Shown here: piece after piece, positions 10,133 through 24,400 of the stretch
Layout of the letters: the number at the start of each line of letters is the position of its first letter
Numbering within the stretch: position 1 is the first letter of the stretch
Assembly (NCBI RefSeq): GCF_000003815.2
Contig: NC_049981.1
Span: forward strand, 6,661,041-6,725,040
Source: Branchiostoma floridae
Taxonomy: Eukaryota > Chordata > Leptocardii > Amphioxiformes > Branchiostomatidae
DNA: 64,000 nt
Direction of reading: 5' to 3'
Notes under the pieces: model-generated
The model's input: only the letters and a program-made list of their open reading frames with translations
Databases searched by the model: none
What the model was told of the DNA's origin: nothing
Position numbers and translations under genes: made by a program

Positions 10133-13100
10133 GTAAGTCGGATTTTATCATGTGTTAAAAAGTTGTTGTTTTTTCCACATAAGTGTACAATAAGATGTAG
10201 AGAGGGGAATAGGTAAAAACAGTCGAAGGGTCAATATTACAAGCGTCGAACATTTAGTCCCATAGTTACTTCCGGGTGCATAACCTAGTTAAAATTCGGG
10301 GGGGTCAATTCGATATTCTATGTAACTTTTGTTACCATTTGATTTTTCTTGCAATATTTTGGTATTCTTCCATTGCCTTACTTATTTGTACTTGTTCAAA
10401 TGTAACTTTGTAATGCCCCTTTTTATGGCAACACGAACATAAGCTACGTGCTTAACCATGTTGTCAACGCGTTTTTGTCGGTCATAAATTGATGCAATAA
10501 ACAAAATTAGAGTCTGCACACCCTAAAGTCTAGCGACCGTCTCTTTTCGAGAGATTTCCTGGAACAGAAAAGCCGTTTATAAGAACATCTCTATAGCAAG
10601 AACTGAGTTTCAGTTTTTTTTGTCAGTTACGTAACTTTTTGAAGGCATTCTTTGTCGCATAAAAATGGTAAACAAAATCGGGAATTTTCACGTGGATTTA
10701 AACTATCGCCAATAGTTTACATGCAACATAAACGAAATTTTGGGAATAGAATACCATTATAGATTTTAAAGCAAGCGAATTATTAACAAAATCCTAACAC
10801 TGACTGAGATTTTTACACTTATGATACTCCGACGCGCGAAACATTGCAACACGGCCCACAGAACGCTTGGACGGTGAATCTGGGTCAATGTACGGGGAGA
10901 CGCACTTTTAACCTAGATGCGTAGACGGAAATGAGACTTGGACCCATAATCAATTTTCACCCAAAACATATCACTTCTTAAGCTTGTTTGTATCAAATAC
11001 CATTTTGTTATGAATAATGAGAAATATGAACTCAATCTTGGACCCTGAAACCATTTCGCCACTTTTTGTCGAGTATACTAACTCGGAAGAACGTTTGTGT
11101 CCACTTTGTATGACATTTGGTACTAGACACATGTCTACAAATATGGCAAGCATGGGTCAAAAGGAGGTGATTTGATCGTCCATGAGATAATTTGTCATAT
11201 CACCTATTGTCCACCTGATGTACGCTTCGGGGCACAACTTTTATTTTAAGTGAGTTCACACGTCTGTAAATTCTCAAGTCTATATGAATTCCGCGCGGAA
11301 TCCAGCAGGGTTCAAAGAAAACAAAACAGTACATTTAAAGTAGTAGAAATCTGACAAATATAGAAATAGTAAACGATAACATGCCAGAGAAGTTAGCTGG
11401 TCGCGAACCATAGTTCTCAGCTAACTCCTCTGACATGTGTCCATATTTGTCCAATTCCTACTATTTGTTGCCAGTGACCTGTGGAGCCTGGTAGAGGCAA
11501 ATGCTTTCATACGGACGTCCTACGAATTTGAATATACCCACGTGTTAACCTACAATTTCGAGGTTTAGTAGCTCCTTTATTGTGCGTCATTATATGATTA
11601 CATGACGATAGATACATATAGCTGTAGAAGACTATATGAGACCAAATCAAACATTAACTGAATCAAACTCATACGGATTCAACAAGCGTTCAAATGAAAA
11701 CATTTATATATAGAGTAAGTATGCTGTAAATGCAGATTTATTGTCGCCCTGAAGTCATATTTTAACGTAATCGCAAATCACTTCACGTCAAGGATAGGTC
11801 TATAAAAGGTACTATAAACTGCATAGATACATTTTAAAGTTAGACAAAACTTGGAACAATATGATGAATTAAAAGTTTATTCTACGAAGTGTAATGCATT
11901 AGTACATAAAGACCGACGTCCTTGTAAACACTTAAATCCTACCATGTCTAGTAGTACTCGTACTTTGGTCAACAAGCCTTCTCCACTCAGCCTGATTTTG
12001 GGCCGGGGTTTCCGCCTCCTTCACGCTAACTCCCCGTTGCCCAGGTTACCATTTCAAAACAAAATAACAGCTGGAAGAAATACAGGTCTAGTAAGACATA
12101 TCGAGAAAGTCTTCTCCACTCAGGGTGATTTTGACCAGGGTTTCCGCTTGCTTCAGGCTAACTCCCCGTTGCCCTGGTAACCATTTCAAAACAAAATAAC
12201 AGCTGGAAGAAATACTGGTCTGGTCAGTGCTATAACCTTTAACCTTTGACATTTTTAATTGCTGCCCGATGATGAAATAAATCTTCTTGTCTGTACACCT
12301 ATCTATATATACCTATAGTATAGTACGCAGCTTACCATAGTTATCCTTACTTTGAAATGCACCAAAAAATGTAAGAATGTCAGAAATTTATTTTTGCGCG
12401 ACAATTGTAACAGGTAAAGTGTATGGCAATCTACAACTAATTTAATCTAATGTAGCAATATAAACAATCTAGTTAGTGTCATAAAAGCTAATACTTCAGA
12501 TCATTATGTCAATATAGCATTGTCTCGTTTTTGCAAGGAGTTGTAAATGAATTGGCCTACGTAGGAAGATATATGAACAGGACATGATAATATAAAATTT
12601 AATATCTCTGTCTTAGTATGTGGCAGTACAAGGTCGGACTTACATACAAATTAAAATAATTACAAATAATACAAAATTAAAGCGCTATCTACATGTCACT
12701 CATGTTAGAACATGAGTGACATGTAGATAGCGCTTTAATTTTGTATTATTTGTAATTATTTTAATTTGTATACCCCAGAGATGGAAATACGAACGAGGAA
12801 GTGTACAACAAAGTAGGGACAAATCCTATTAGCACTACCATCACAAAGATTAGAGTAAAGTACACAAGACATGGGACACCGCGTCTTCAACAGAGTGAAC
12901 ATTGTCTTTTTCAGTGCTATGTCTTCATCTAAAATAGAGAAGCTAAATATCAAATTAAATCTAAGGTCTCTGAGCCAATACAGGCATTTTGGAGAGGCCG
13001 CAACCCACGTTCGTTTAAGATCCCACCACACCTTTCGGAATATGTTAGGGGCATATCTGGTGTGCGATGGTGCAAATCTTTCTGTCTGGAGTTGGCGATT

Positions 13101-15104
13101 CACTTCAAATCATACGAATGGTGGCTAAAGGTGCGCTCCCACCGCACTTGCGTCACGCTTGCGTCACTACGGGGTTCAGATACTAGACGAATTTCAGAGA
13201 TAAAGAATGATTTTTTTCTTCTTTTTGTGTATTTTGTCGTCTCCTAAGTCATACGTTTACGTATTACGCAAAATCTAAATTATAAAAAATCGGAGAAAAT
13301 ATAAAAATAGTGACGCAGTGAACGAACCCCGCAGTGACGCAAGCTTGACACAAGTGCGGTCGGAGCGCACGTTAAGAGAACCGCCGTCTAGTAACAGCCA
13401 CACGGTGATTTACATCATTCACCCGGACTCCAGGTAGAGTAGGGATGGATCAGTCCCATAAGCTAAGGGCACGTACGCCTTACGTGCAATTTGTCCGTAC
13501 TTTTTTTTTAGGACAAGTCCGCCACGTATTTCTGAAAACGTTCAGGCTGTACATGGCAGGCGCGTCGCTCGTACTGGCACATATGGGGGGCGAATCCGCA
13601 GCCCGATGGCACACAAAGTTTTGCCTGCACGTAAAGTTCTACGGCGTGTCTGCGTAATCCAAAATCCGTCGGATTCCCTACGAGTTCGTACGGTGGCGGT
13701 ACTTACAACTTGCGGATCCCAAACGTTTTGGCACGTAGCACGTATGTACACGTTCTTTACACACGGGTTGTGTGCTCTTAGCTTAAGGCCCTCTGCAATA
13801 TAGTATCAGCTGATGTAACGTCCTTGCCCTTTTCAATACAATGAAATGGAAAATTATTTAGTAGACGTTATAAAAACAGCACTACAAATCATCTAATAAG
13901 TAGCACCAACTGGTACACTGCCACGCCCATTTAGATATACTAAATGTTTACTAGGCAAGCACAGCTCAGTCAATTCAGATGTCGTGCGACTTTGTTTTTA
14001 CAACGACACCAAAAATAATTAGTACACATAGCAAACATAACATTATAAATTATTGAGTTGGTAGTACAAAGTAGTGCCAGGGCACGTTCTTTGAAATTAA
14101 CTAACTATTGACAAAGCAAGCATATTTCATCAGATCGAATATAGTGCCTTTCTTTTTCCAACGACACAGAACAAGCATACATAATAGATATAACGCTATA
14201 GATCATTGAGTTAGTTTGTAAGACAAACTAGTAACAGCCAGTACCTTTTGTTTACTAGATTTTCACGAGTCAGTAGGTACAGATTTCGTACCATGGCACA
14301 GCAAAAAAAAAATATTATAGACAAACTAGTACCAGCCACGCATTTTGAATATACTAATTATCTCAGCTGTGCACATATCTGTAGATACTGATTTCGTACT
14401 TTTCTTTAACTACAAAGACACAGCAAAATAATCAGCAGACAAACTAATACCTGTCGCGCTTTTTGAACATACTAGTTGTTTACTAGGTTTGCACAAGTTA
14501 GTAGATACTGATTTCGTACTTTTATTTCTACAAAGACACAGCAAAATGATTTTTAGACAAACTAGTACCAGCCACGACTTTTTAAATATACTTGTTATTT
14601 ACTAAGTGTGCGCAATTCAGTAGAATTTGATGCGGAATTCCTTTTACCAAAGCACACTAAATAATCATTAGTCAAGCTATCGACATACCCCACCCCCTAG
14701 CTGTAGACAAGGTAACCTCACGTCGACAACACAGATGACGTCTGTTACATGTAGTCGGTCAAGGTAAACCCTGAAACAGACAGATATATAGGCTAGCTGT
14801 CTTAAGCCATTTACGATATTTGGCCAACGTGCTTAGTTTTGATTAGTAGACATACCAACGCCGTCTAAGGTCTACTATATCCTCCTTTAATAATAACTAA
14901 CCAAGTCTTCAAGTAGCTTTATAAATGTCATGCGGTTCTTTTTGCTGTGGGATTTATTCATAATGGGGATACAACAAAAGCAGTTGTCCACAATGAACTT
15001 GTGACGCAAATTTGTTTGTTTTTACTCTCCTGGGTATTATGTCTGCTACTTCTTTCTCAGTTATAAGTTATAGTATTTCTTCATTCCACTCTCTTCTCTT
15101 TGTA

Positions 15105-15143
<39 letters not shown>

Positions 15144-15148
15144 GACAG

Positions 15149-15179
<31 letters not shown>

Positions 15180-15182
15180 CAA

Positions 15183-15239
<57 letters not shown>

Positions 15240-15241
15240 CA

Positions 15242-15299
<58 letters not shown>

Positions 15300-15301
15300 C
15301 A

Positions 15302-15351
<50 letters not shown>

Positions 15352-15418
15352 GAGAGACAGAGAGAGAGAGAGAGACAGAGAGACAGAGAGAGACAGAGAG
15401 AGAGAGAGAGAGACAGAC

Positions 15419-15488
<70 letters not shown>

Positions 15489-18400
15489 GTTTATTTGTAC
15501 CACAGCCAGCTTGCGGCTCGAAAGCCGAATTATCAGGCTCGTTTACGTTGTGTACTGCTACCTTATTGCAGAGAACATTGTAACATAAACAATACAAATA
15601 CGACATGTAGCATGAATATTACAATGAATAAATATTGTAGATACGAGTACAATGTCTAAAATGCGTTGTATCTTAAGCTCAACGAATTTTATAGATGAAG
15701 AACTATTTTATCTTTACGTCTTATATATTTTGTTGTCTTAGAAACCATCCCTGTAGAATTCGTAATCACATCTTGCATCATATTTTAACCATATAATCAA
15801 AAGTAACAAAAATCCAATTTTGGTCGCTGTGCGTTATTCTAAAGTAGAGCTATCGGGAACAAAGTTAGTATATAGGAGCTAAACTGTGCCCAACTGCCCC
15901 TAGCACTCAAACAGAGAGGCGCCTTCCTTTCTCGGTAGGACACAGTTAAGAGTATAGAAACTGCCTTTGCCCCCGATAGATATGCTTGGAGATTACGCTT
16001 CACGGTAGCTAATACCCTTTTTTTACTAGGACTCGCGCTCTCACTGCGACCTAAAATTTGACTTATCGCTCAACGAAATGTATAGAAAAGAAACAAATCT
16101 TTTTACACTTTGTGTTTTGTTGTCTTCTCAGTCACACTTTTACGTTTTGTATGATATACCAAGTGTAAAAGTGAAGGTTACACATATCCAATTTAGATCG
16201 CAGTGAAGGCGTAGCGCGATTGTCGTCTAGTGGAATGTGTAAGAGGAGTCAGTCTAGTCTTTAGTGAAAGATGAGTGTCCTATTGATTTAAAGGTGGAGG
16301 TGGGGTGAAGCTTATCTGCCGTTTCGCACGTAAGGGTCACGCATGCTTAAAGCCGGGGTATTTTCTTCCTTGTTGTCATTTAATCAAGTGTTTGAGAAGC
16401 AGTCACACTTCGAACTTTTTCATGTCGTCAAATTTCCAACCCCCCAGGGGGGCGAGATCACTGGGTGTGGCGAAATCGCTGTGACACCGGCGAACCTCGG
16501 GCGTTGGCGATCACTTTCTATACTTAAGCATAATGTTTTTGTTTTGTATAGTTCAGTTATTGATATGTGTATACCCGTGCTGATAATATGTATAATTTTG
16601 TATTACTATGTATATTTTACAGCACGTTGGAAGTCATGAAGGTAAATTTTCTTCAAAACTTTTTTTTTTGCTCCCTTTTTTTCTCGGATGACAATCTGAG
16701 CATCGTATATTGAGGACTTGATTAAAATTTTTAGCTCTCTTTTTTCGACAAGAAAACTGCAGCTATAGGTCAAAATATTTTGTAGCTCAGTGGTCGCAAT
16801 TACTCTACATGGAAAGATGTGAAACGCAGAAAAATAAGAAAATGGCATATTAGCTTTGAATGTATTTCATTTATTTTCATACTGTTTAGTGTTTCAAGTT
16901 GAAAATCCGGTGGTTCCTCTGGTTGTGTTTCTTGTTCCCATGTTTTCTGGCTGTTCATTTATGTTCATGTTAACGCATGGATGCTGTTCAAAAATAAGGA
17001 AACGCCATGGATTCGAATGTATGGCATGTTTTAGCAACGAGGTAACATTGATAAACAAAGGAAGAAAAACAAGGATATGACACGCCTTGATTTTGAATGT
17101 CTGCGACACCTGTAAAGGTATTAACACTTAGGCGTGTTTGAATTTACCTTATGTTCCGTGGGAGTCCTGTGATTCAAGTCAATAGTATAATTTTTATCAA
17201 CTTGAAGGCTTATATCAAATATTCACACACAAACGCACACAAACACATATACAAATACTTGCACACACACACACACACACACACATACACATACATACAC
17301 AAACACATACAGACATACAGACACAGAGACACGCAAATGTACGCACGCGCGCGCACACACACACACACTCACACACGTATACCCACATTACCACGCAAAC
17401 ACACATGCATGCACTCACTCACACACACACACATAATATATATACACACACACACACAAACACACACATACACATGCAAACATACATACAAACACACACA
17501 GCAGACATACACACAAACGCACAGCAGACATACGCACAAACATACGGACATAAACACACTCACACACACACACACACACACACATTTTTTTCAAACACAC
17601 CAGAGTTTGTCGGTTTTCTGTCAGACACGTTCCCAGGAGTTTTGTTTCTTTCTCGGAAAAGAAAAGCTCATTATTACTCTTACAATTGACCTTTCCATTG
17701 ACCCTCGGCACAGCTGTTAACTTACCCGGATGAGCATTGTTGACAGTGTTGACGGTGTCACGGCTACGGTCAGTAGTTTGTGTCGGGGTAAGCGAAGCCT
17801 TTTGTTCCCGTGTATTGGGACTTCACGCAATAAAATTTTGAATGTAAAAGACCCAACACACTTATCGAGAAGCGTAGGTAACTTGGTGTGAGCCGCAAGC
17901 GATGCCAACTTTATGTAGCGATGTAACTAACTGCTAAAAAAAATAGTAGCCCCTTCATCCCACCCCAAAACACAGTATATTACAATACAGCAAAGTATAG
18001 TACAATACGCGGGCACAATTCACTGTAACCTAATACTCGTACTGTACACAAAGATACAAAGCATCTGTTGCCCTGACTGAGTTGTAATGTGTACGTAACG
18101 CATATAGTATTCCAGAGACAGTCATAGTATGGCATTAAATTGGTATTGTTTGAAAGATAAAGAAAATTGTTCGAGGAGGTAAATCCAATCATATATTTTA
18201 AATTGGAGGCCATTTGGGTATCTCTCTAAAGCTGTGGTACGTGGTGGCTTAAATGCAGTTGAACGCTCAAAGAATACCATCGATAGAAAACGAGTCATTT
18301 CTAGTTTTGTCTGTTTAGTTGTATTTTTGGTCATACTTTTTTGGTTTTGGATGATATCCCCATGATAAGTCAGGGGTTACACAAATCCAATTCCGAGGCG

Positions 18401-21400
18401 CAGTGACACCGAAACGTACCGTCTAGACATTTTCAGCCTTTTTACGGTATTGTATACAAGTAAGTGCACCTTTGAAATTGGCTTTCATAGGTAACATTGC
18501 AGATAAAGACATTATATGTGGCGTATTGAAAACTGCGGTCAAGGTGCTATGTAGATAACGCCGAGGAATGGTAATTGAAGTGTACCAGTCAAATCAAAGG
18601 TATTGCTGTCATCACTGTCTATTTTTGGCATGACGTTCTCATCAACGTTTCAAAATATTTTGTCTACAACAAAAGGGGTTTTAACGTTGACAATGCCACG
18701 CCAAATTTTTTCTCACACCTTTTTGATCCATTGACAACGCTGCGATTTCCAATAACCTGTTCATCTGGACTTGAAACACAACTGTGCCTCACTTCAGTGT
18801 GAGTGCAAGAGAAAATCGGAGAAACCCCAGTGTACCACCGCAGTACCTCCAGAGTGCCTCCACTCAGTGAGATAGAGCCTTAAACGGCTGTAATGTCGTA
18901 GTATGCCAAAAGTAAATCCCAAAGCCAAAGAAGAAGGTGTGAAAAACTCTACTGTTCTGTATACCGTAATTTCTTTAACCTTCCTAACCACTTAGAATTC
19001 ATAATGAAGGAAACCTTGTTTTAGCCATACTTTTTTTTTTAATTTGCAAGCTTTAAGGTTCCCAGAGGATATCATCTATATAATCGAACCGAAATAGCCT
19101 AAGTTTTATTCATATTTCTTCGTGGTACTGCAATCAAAGTATGCCAATGACGTTGTGTTTTGGTAGACTAATAGAGTAAGCCCTTTGAAAACAACGGAAG
19201 AGTGCAATTCCACTCTTCCGTTGTACATACAGCTGTTAAAAATTCAACAAACAAATGATTCAACTCCGTAATTGATACCAAAGTTTTGTCTGGCGTAGCG
19301 ACATGTTAAGATGGTTTCGGTGATGACACTGCCGTTAAAAATTTCCGTGTTTTGCTTTTATATATCGCTAGCACTGGTGCGAGAGAAAACAAACAGCCAT
19401 TTTGTGGGTTCAAATGCACTGTTAGGAGTACAGAAGAAAGGGCCATGAGAACGAAAAATTCCCACGACAAAAACACGGCCTGAAAACAAAGCGGAAAGTT
19501 GACTTAGACTTGTCAACACATTTTTGTGAAAACAACGCATTGATGTAATAATTTCTTTTGAAAAGACCCCAAAAGCAAGCTTCTTTCCGTGTTTATACTC
19601 TGACTTCGGTGGCTGTCGTGCAAGGGAGACAACATAAGCTCAACTTACAAATTGATGTTAATGTGTAAAGTCATAAAAACAAATGCTAGAAATGCTGTTG
19701 ATTACATTGATTCGAGTATCATTCGTTCCTTCCTTCTTTTTCTTCCTAGCTTCTTCCTGCCTTTCTTCCATTTATCCCTTTATCTTAATTTCTTCCTTTC
19801 TCCCTTTTTGTCTTCCTCCCTTCCTTCCTTCCTTTCTATGTCATTTCCTTATTTTCTCCCTTTTTTGTTGCCTACATCCCTCCCACTGTCTCCTACATGT
19901 ACGTACCTCCCTCCCTCCGTCCGTAGAAAACTCTTTACCTTCCTTCCTTTTCTTACTTCCTTCCTTTCTTCCTTCTTACCTTGCTTCATTGTTTCCTTCT
20001 TTCCTTCCTTTCTTCCTTCACTTTTCTCCGTTCTTTCCTTCCTTCCTTCCTTTTTTCCTCCTTTCCTCCCCCTTCCCTCGTTCTTTACACCCTTTACACC
20101 CTTCTTTCCTTCCTTCACCCTTCCTTTCTTCCTTCTTTGCTACCTTCTTTCCTTCCCCTCTTTCTTCCTCCCTTCCTAGAATTCCATACTCCACATATTG
20201 TCAGGCACACAACATAAGACTTATTGATATCAACTTCTGTTCCCCAGGGCGCAGTTCTCAGCATCTGTGAGGTGACCGGGCTGTGTCTCCTCACCCTGCG
20301 GGTCATGCCGTCCGTCACCCCGGCTCTCAGCGTGGTCCTCTCCAACGGGATCCTCTTCGTCCCGATCCTCAGCCAAACAGCCAAACAGATAACCGTCCTA
20401 TGGAAGCAGGAAAAGAAACGACACTGCCGACGTATTTCGCGTCTTGTTACATGCGTGTTCTGGGTTCTCGCTTGTGGAGGACTTGTCGGTGTTTGGTGTT
20501 ACTTCAGAAAGCAGAAATATGTGGTAGAAACTGTCGTTTCCCTACTACTTCTGTCCACTGCCTGGGCTCCAAAGCTTCAAGAGTTTCAGACCGAATGTCT
20601 TCGCAAGTCCAAATCGTCAAAACCGGACCATGCTAACTCAAGATGGAAGGCAGGGATCTTGAACAATCTAGTGAAACTAGTGTCTGCCCTTTTGATCCCT
20701 GACCTTTTGAAGTATGTTAGACTAACGGATATTTGTTCTACCTGGGTTTGGATCAAGCCAAACCTCTATGCACACTTCACGATTGACCACCCGGCTATGG
20801 TTAGTTTTATCGTAAACGTGACCGCCAGTTTCACGGGGTACATCCTAGCATGGACCGCCTGTGCTATACGCATGGGCTTCTTCGGATTCGCCTTGCCTGC
20901 TTTTCTAAGCACTTTGGTTACAGGTACGTGATATATATTGCTTTTTGTAGCTTTCCAAAAGGTCTGTTGACAAAAAAATCTAAGCACTTGAGTTTCTTTT
21001 ACTATGTTTTACAAACTAAATCCGCCCCCAAGCCACTATTTCTAATTACATATTTTAAAAGGAATATAGCACATAAGGGAATGCATATCATTACAAATGA
21101 TTTAGAATAAGATTATAGTTCACGAAACACTATTATTCATCCATCCATTCATCCATCCACTCATTCACCCATCAATTCATTTACTCATCCATCCATCCAT
21201 CCATCCATTCATCCATCCTTCCATCCATCCATCCATCCATCCATCCATCCATCCATCCATCCATCCATCCATCCATCCATCCATCCATCCATCCATCCAT
21301 CCATCCATCCATTCATTCATCCATCTATCCATCCATCCATCCATTCACCTATCCATCCATCCATCCATCCATTCACCTATCCATCCATCCAAATGCAATA

Positions 21401-24400
21401 GCCGATGTTATACATAGGGAAGATAATATGGCAGTGTGTGGGGTTATTTATAATAAGCCATATATCAAAATGTATTTTCAGGAATCATATTCGTCAAACC
21501 GATATGTTCCACCATGAGTTTCGTCCATCCCGACACTTGCCTGATGTTTATGAGTGAGGACTTCGCGTGGGACGTCGGAGTCGGTCTGGGCTTGCTGCTG
21601 GTCCAGTTCTTCACCACCACATGGTTCGTCATGAGGAGCCCAACTATCGTCATGGAACGGGAAGCACAGGTAAAACTGTAGAAATGTGGATTTATATATT
21701 TCTTTACTTGTCTAATAATCTAAAGGCTGTAGGTTGCCTTAAACTTAGTGATGACAATTCCAGCTGCTTATAATACCCTCTTTCCACTAAGACGGGGATT
21801 TCGCCGCGCTCTCTTTGCGACCTGAAATTTGACAGACCGCTCAACGATTTGTATAGAAAAGAAACAAAATTTTTTAAGACTTTGTGTGTTTTGTTGTTCT
21901 CTACATCACACCCTCACATGTTGTACGATATGCCTAGCATAAGATGGAAGGTTGCATATATCCTATTTAGGCCGCAGTGAGAGCGCAGCGCGATCGCCGC
22001 CTATGTATAGTGGTAAGGGAGACAATGAAATGTTGTACATGTTCTGGCTGCCCTATTTGATGCAGTAATGTCGGACTCTTAAACTAGTCAAACCGTAGTA
22101 TCCTCCACCAAGAAAATTGGACTCACTCATGTTTTCGACTGAACAGTACCAGTCTTTGTCAAGGAATGAACAATCCACTTCTGCGTCAAGTCATGCAGAT
22201 AGAACACGTGACGAATTGTGAGCAGTGAATCATAAATTGCAGAAAGTCTATAGGGCCCACTGTCTCGGCTCGGACTCGTCTCAGATAAAGATTTACCTTA
22301 CTTTGTTTGATCCCAAATATCTCTAGCTGTTCTGGCTTCCCGGGTACAACAGTGTGTTCCCCGCCCAGTGGATGTTGTTGAGCCGTAAGAACAGGAACAC
22401 GAAGGGCGAGGACTTCACCACACGGAAGAAAACCAAACAGAACACGCACGTTTACATCTGCACTACTATGTATCACGAGGTGAGAAAATGTGATTGTTTT
22501 ACGTTTGTCTTGTGTGTGTTAACTTTTGTGTGCCTTGTTAACGTTAAATACTATTAACAGCAATCGGCAGTCTTGATGCTTGTAATCCTATATGCCTTAA
22601 GAAAGCTAAATAGCAAGTGACCATATGTGCAGATATGGTAATTTTGGTTGTTAAAGTAGACCAAACAAACTCTATTTTTCATGTACAACTTTCCTGGTGA
22701 TTTTTGTTAATAAGCGGGGCCTGTCTTAAGAAATTAACAGGTCTCTTATAACTTTAATGCGGTATCCCTCTGTACTCGGGGCACCGGTGTGGCACAGTGG
22801 GGTTCATTCACTGCGGACTGTTGTGTTATTTTTGCCGATCCTTTTATGATTTAGATGTTTCGTATAGTAGGACGTAGGAGAAACAAAATGAAACTAAAAT
22901 AAAATACAATAAAAAAAAAAGAAAAAAAATCGTTCTTGATCTCTGAAATTCGTTGGGTAATCTTCCGAACCACACAGTGACGCACCGGTGTCCCAAGTAC
23001 AGTGAGATGCCACCTTTATGTTTGTCTCTTCATCCTTTGTTGTCTTTAGTCTGAACGTGAGATGGATCAGCTCCTGACGTCACTACGTGCCCTAGCGGAG
23101 AGCCAGGTGGGAGAACGGACCTTCGAGTCTCACATCTTCTTCGACGGCGGGTGCCGCCAGGGTCAGCCGTCACAGTGGGCACTACAGCTCTTCAGTGTCA
23201 TGGAGAGGACGCTTCAGGACGAGAATGGTGGGATATACATTTATTATACCCCCTTTCCACTAGGACGGCGCTCTCGCCGCGCTCTCCCTGCGACCTAAAA
23301 TTTGACAGATCCTTCAACGAATTCTATAGAAAAGAAACGAATCTTTTTACACCTTGTGTGCTTTGTTGTCTTCTCAGTCACACTTTTACGTTTTGTATGA
23401 TATACCAAGTGTGAAAGTGAAGATTACACATATCCTATTTAGGTCGCAGTGAGAGCGCAGCGCGATCGCCGTCTAGTGGAAAGGGGGCCTTACTGAAATA
23501 CCTCTGAGATCTTGCAAGACCGTCCAAGCTACTCTCCAAGCTGAAGTTGGGTTCCGCTTTTTTTCACGGATGCGCAAGGCATGAAGAAAATGGTACAAAA
23601 TGTAAAGCCCAATAAAGACGACTAAAACACGTCAAGAAACAGATGAAACCGTACTTCTGCGTGGAGAGTAGCAACAACAAGCTCGCAACATTCCACGACA
23701 TCGTTAAAGGTGGGCTTCCATTGCACTCGTGTCACGCTTGCGTCGCTTCGGGGTTCGACAACGCAGACGTAACCCCGCGGCACCTAGAGGTGACGCGAGC
23801 GAACCTAGAGGTGACACAAGCAAACCTAGAGGTGACACAAGCAAGCGCGACGTTTTTTTGGAAGTTAAAAAATAACGCAAGTGGCAAGATGCCCCAACAG
23901 TGACCCAAGAGTAACACAACAGTGAAACAACAGTGACGCCAACATGCCTTCAACAGTATCAAGGTTATATTTTGTCTATTTTGCACCAAGTATCAAAAGT
24001 AAACATCATTTTATTATTGAAAAGCTATTTTGGATACATTTTGGATGTCGTTTTACAACAGTTTTTCAGTTACAACAGTGACCCAAGAGTAACACAACAG
24101 TGACACAACAGTGACGCCAACATGCCTTCAACAGTATCACGATTATATTTTGTCTATTTCCTATTAAAACGTAGGAAATATCAAGATTTTTCATTTGTGA
24201 AATATGCAAATTAACACACAGCATTACACATACTTGTTGCAAAACACATAAGCGATGGAGTCAAATCTGGTATATGGTTCGTGTCCATTCATTTGGGTTA
24301 CTTCTTTCACTGTAAAAGTCTTTTAAGGTTATCATATAACATAAGTAACATTCATAAGCATAAGCATAATCACAAGGGAAATTATTTCATTATAAATCTC

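Larger units (their letters stand above)
10133..20247 (+). other. Intron 1 of the chitin synthase (10.1 kb), repeat-filled
   Basis: Contains no exon I can support. Repeats listed separately: hairpin 11351-11468, 133-base duplication 11979-12228, perfect palindrome 12644-12771, MITE inside SINE 13040-13440, ~118-base tandem array 13860-14690, GA array 15108-15485, MITE copies 15640-15860, 16011-16243 and 18290-18420, CA array 17223-17585, TTCC tract 19724-20178. The stretches 10133-11340, 14700-15100, 16250-17200 and 18450-19700 show nothing else recognisable. Long first introns often hold enhancers, but no element can be claimed. Confidence 0.7.

Noticed and set aside
15061-15606. Open frames up to 181 codons through the GA array
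   Set aside because: Pure dipeptide repeats (Ser-Leu, Arg-Glu) produced by the microsatellite in all frames; no conserved protein.
17151-17720. 189-codon frame over the CA array
   Set aside because: Thr/His low complexity from (CA)n; overlapping similar frames on the other strand.
19190-19225. Hairpin ACGGAAGAGTG/CACTCTTCCGT as a terminator
   Set aside because: Looks like a bacterial terminator but lies deep in a eukaryotic intron; a chance or repeat-derived hairpin.
19652-20270. Frames of 175-195 codons in the TTCC tract
   Set aside because: Ser/Phe/Leu/Pro repeats from (TTCC)n; lies in intron 1 before a well-supported exon.
21137-21394. CRISPR-like regular repeat
   Set aside because: A simple CATC tetranucleotide tract without spacers, in a eukaryotic intron.
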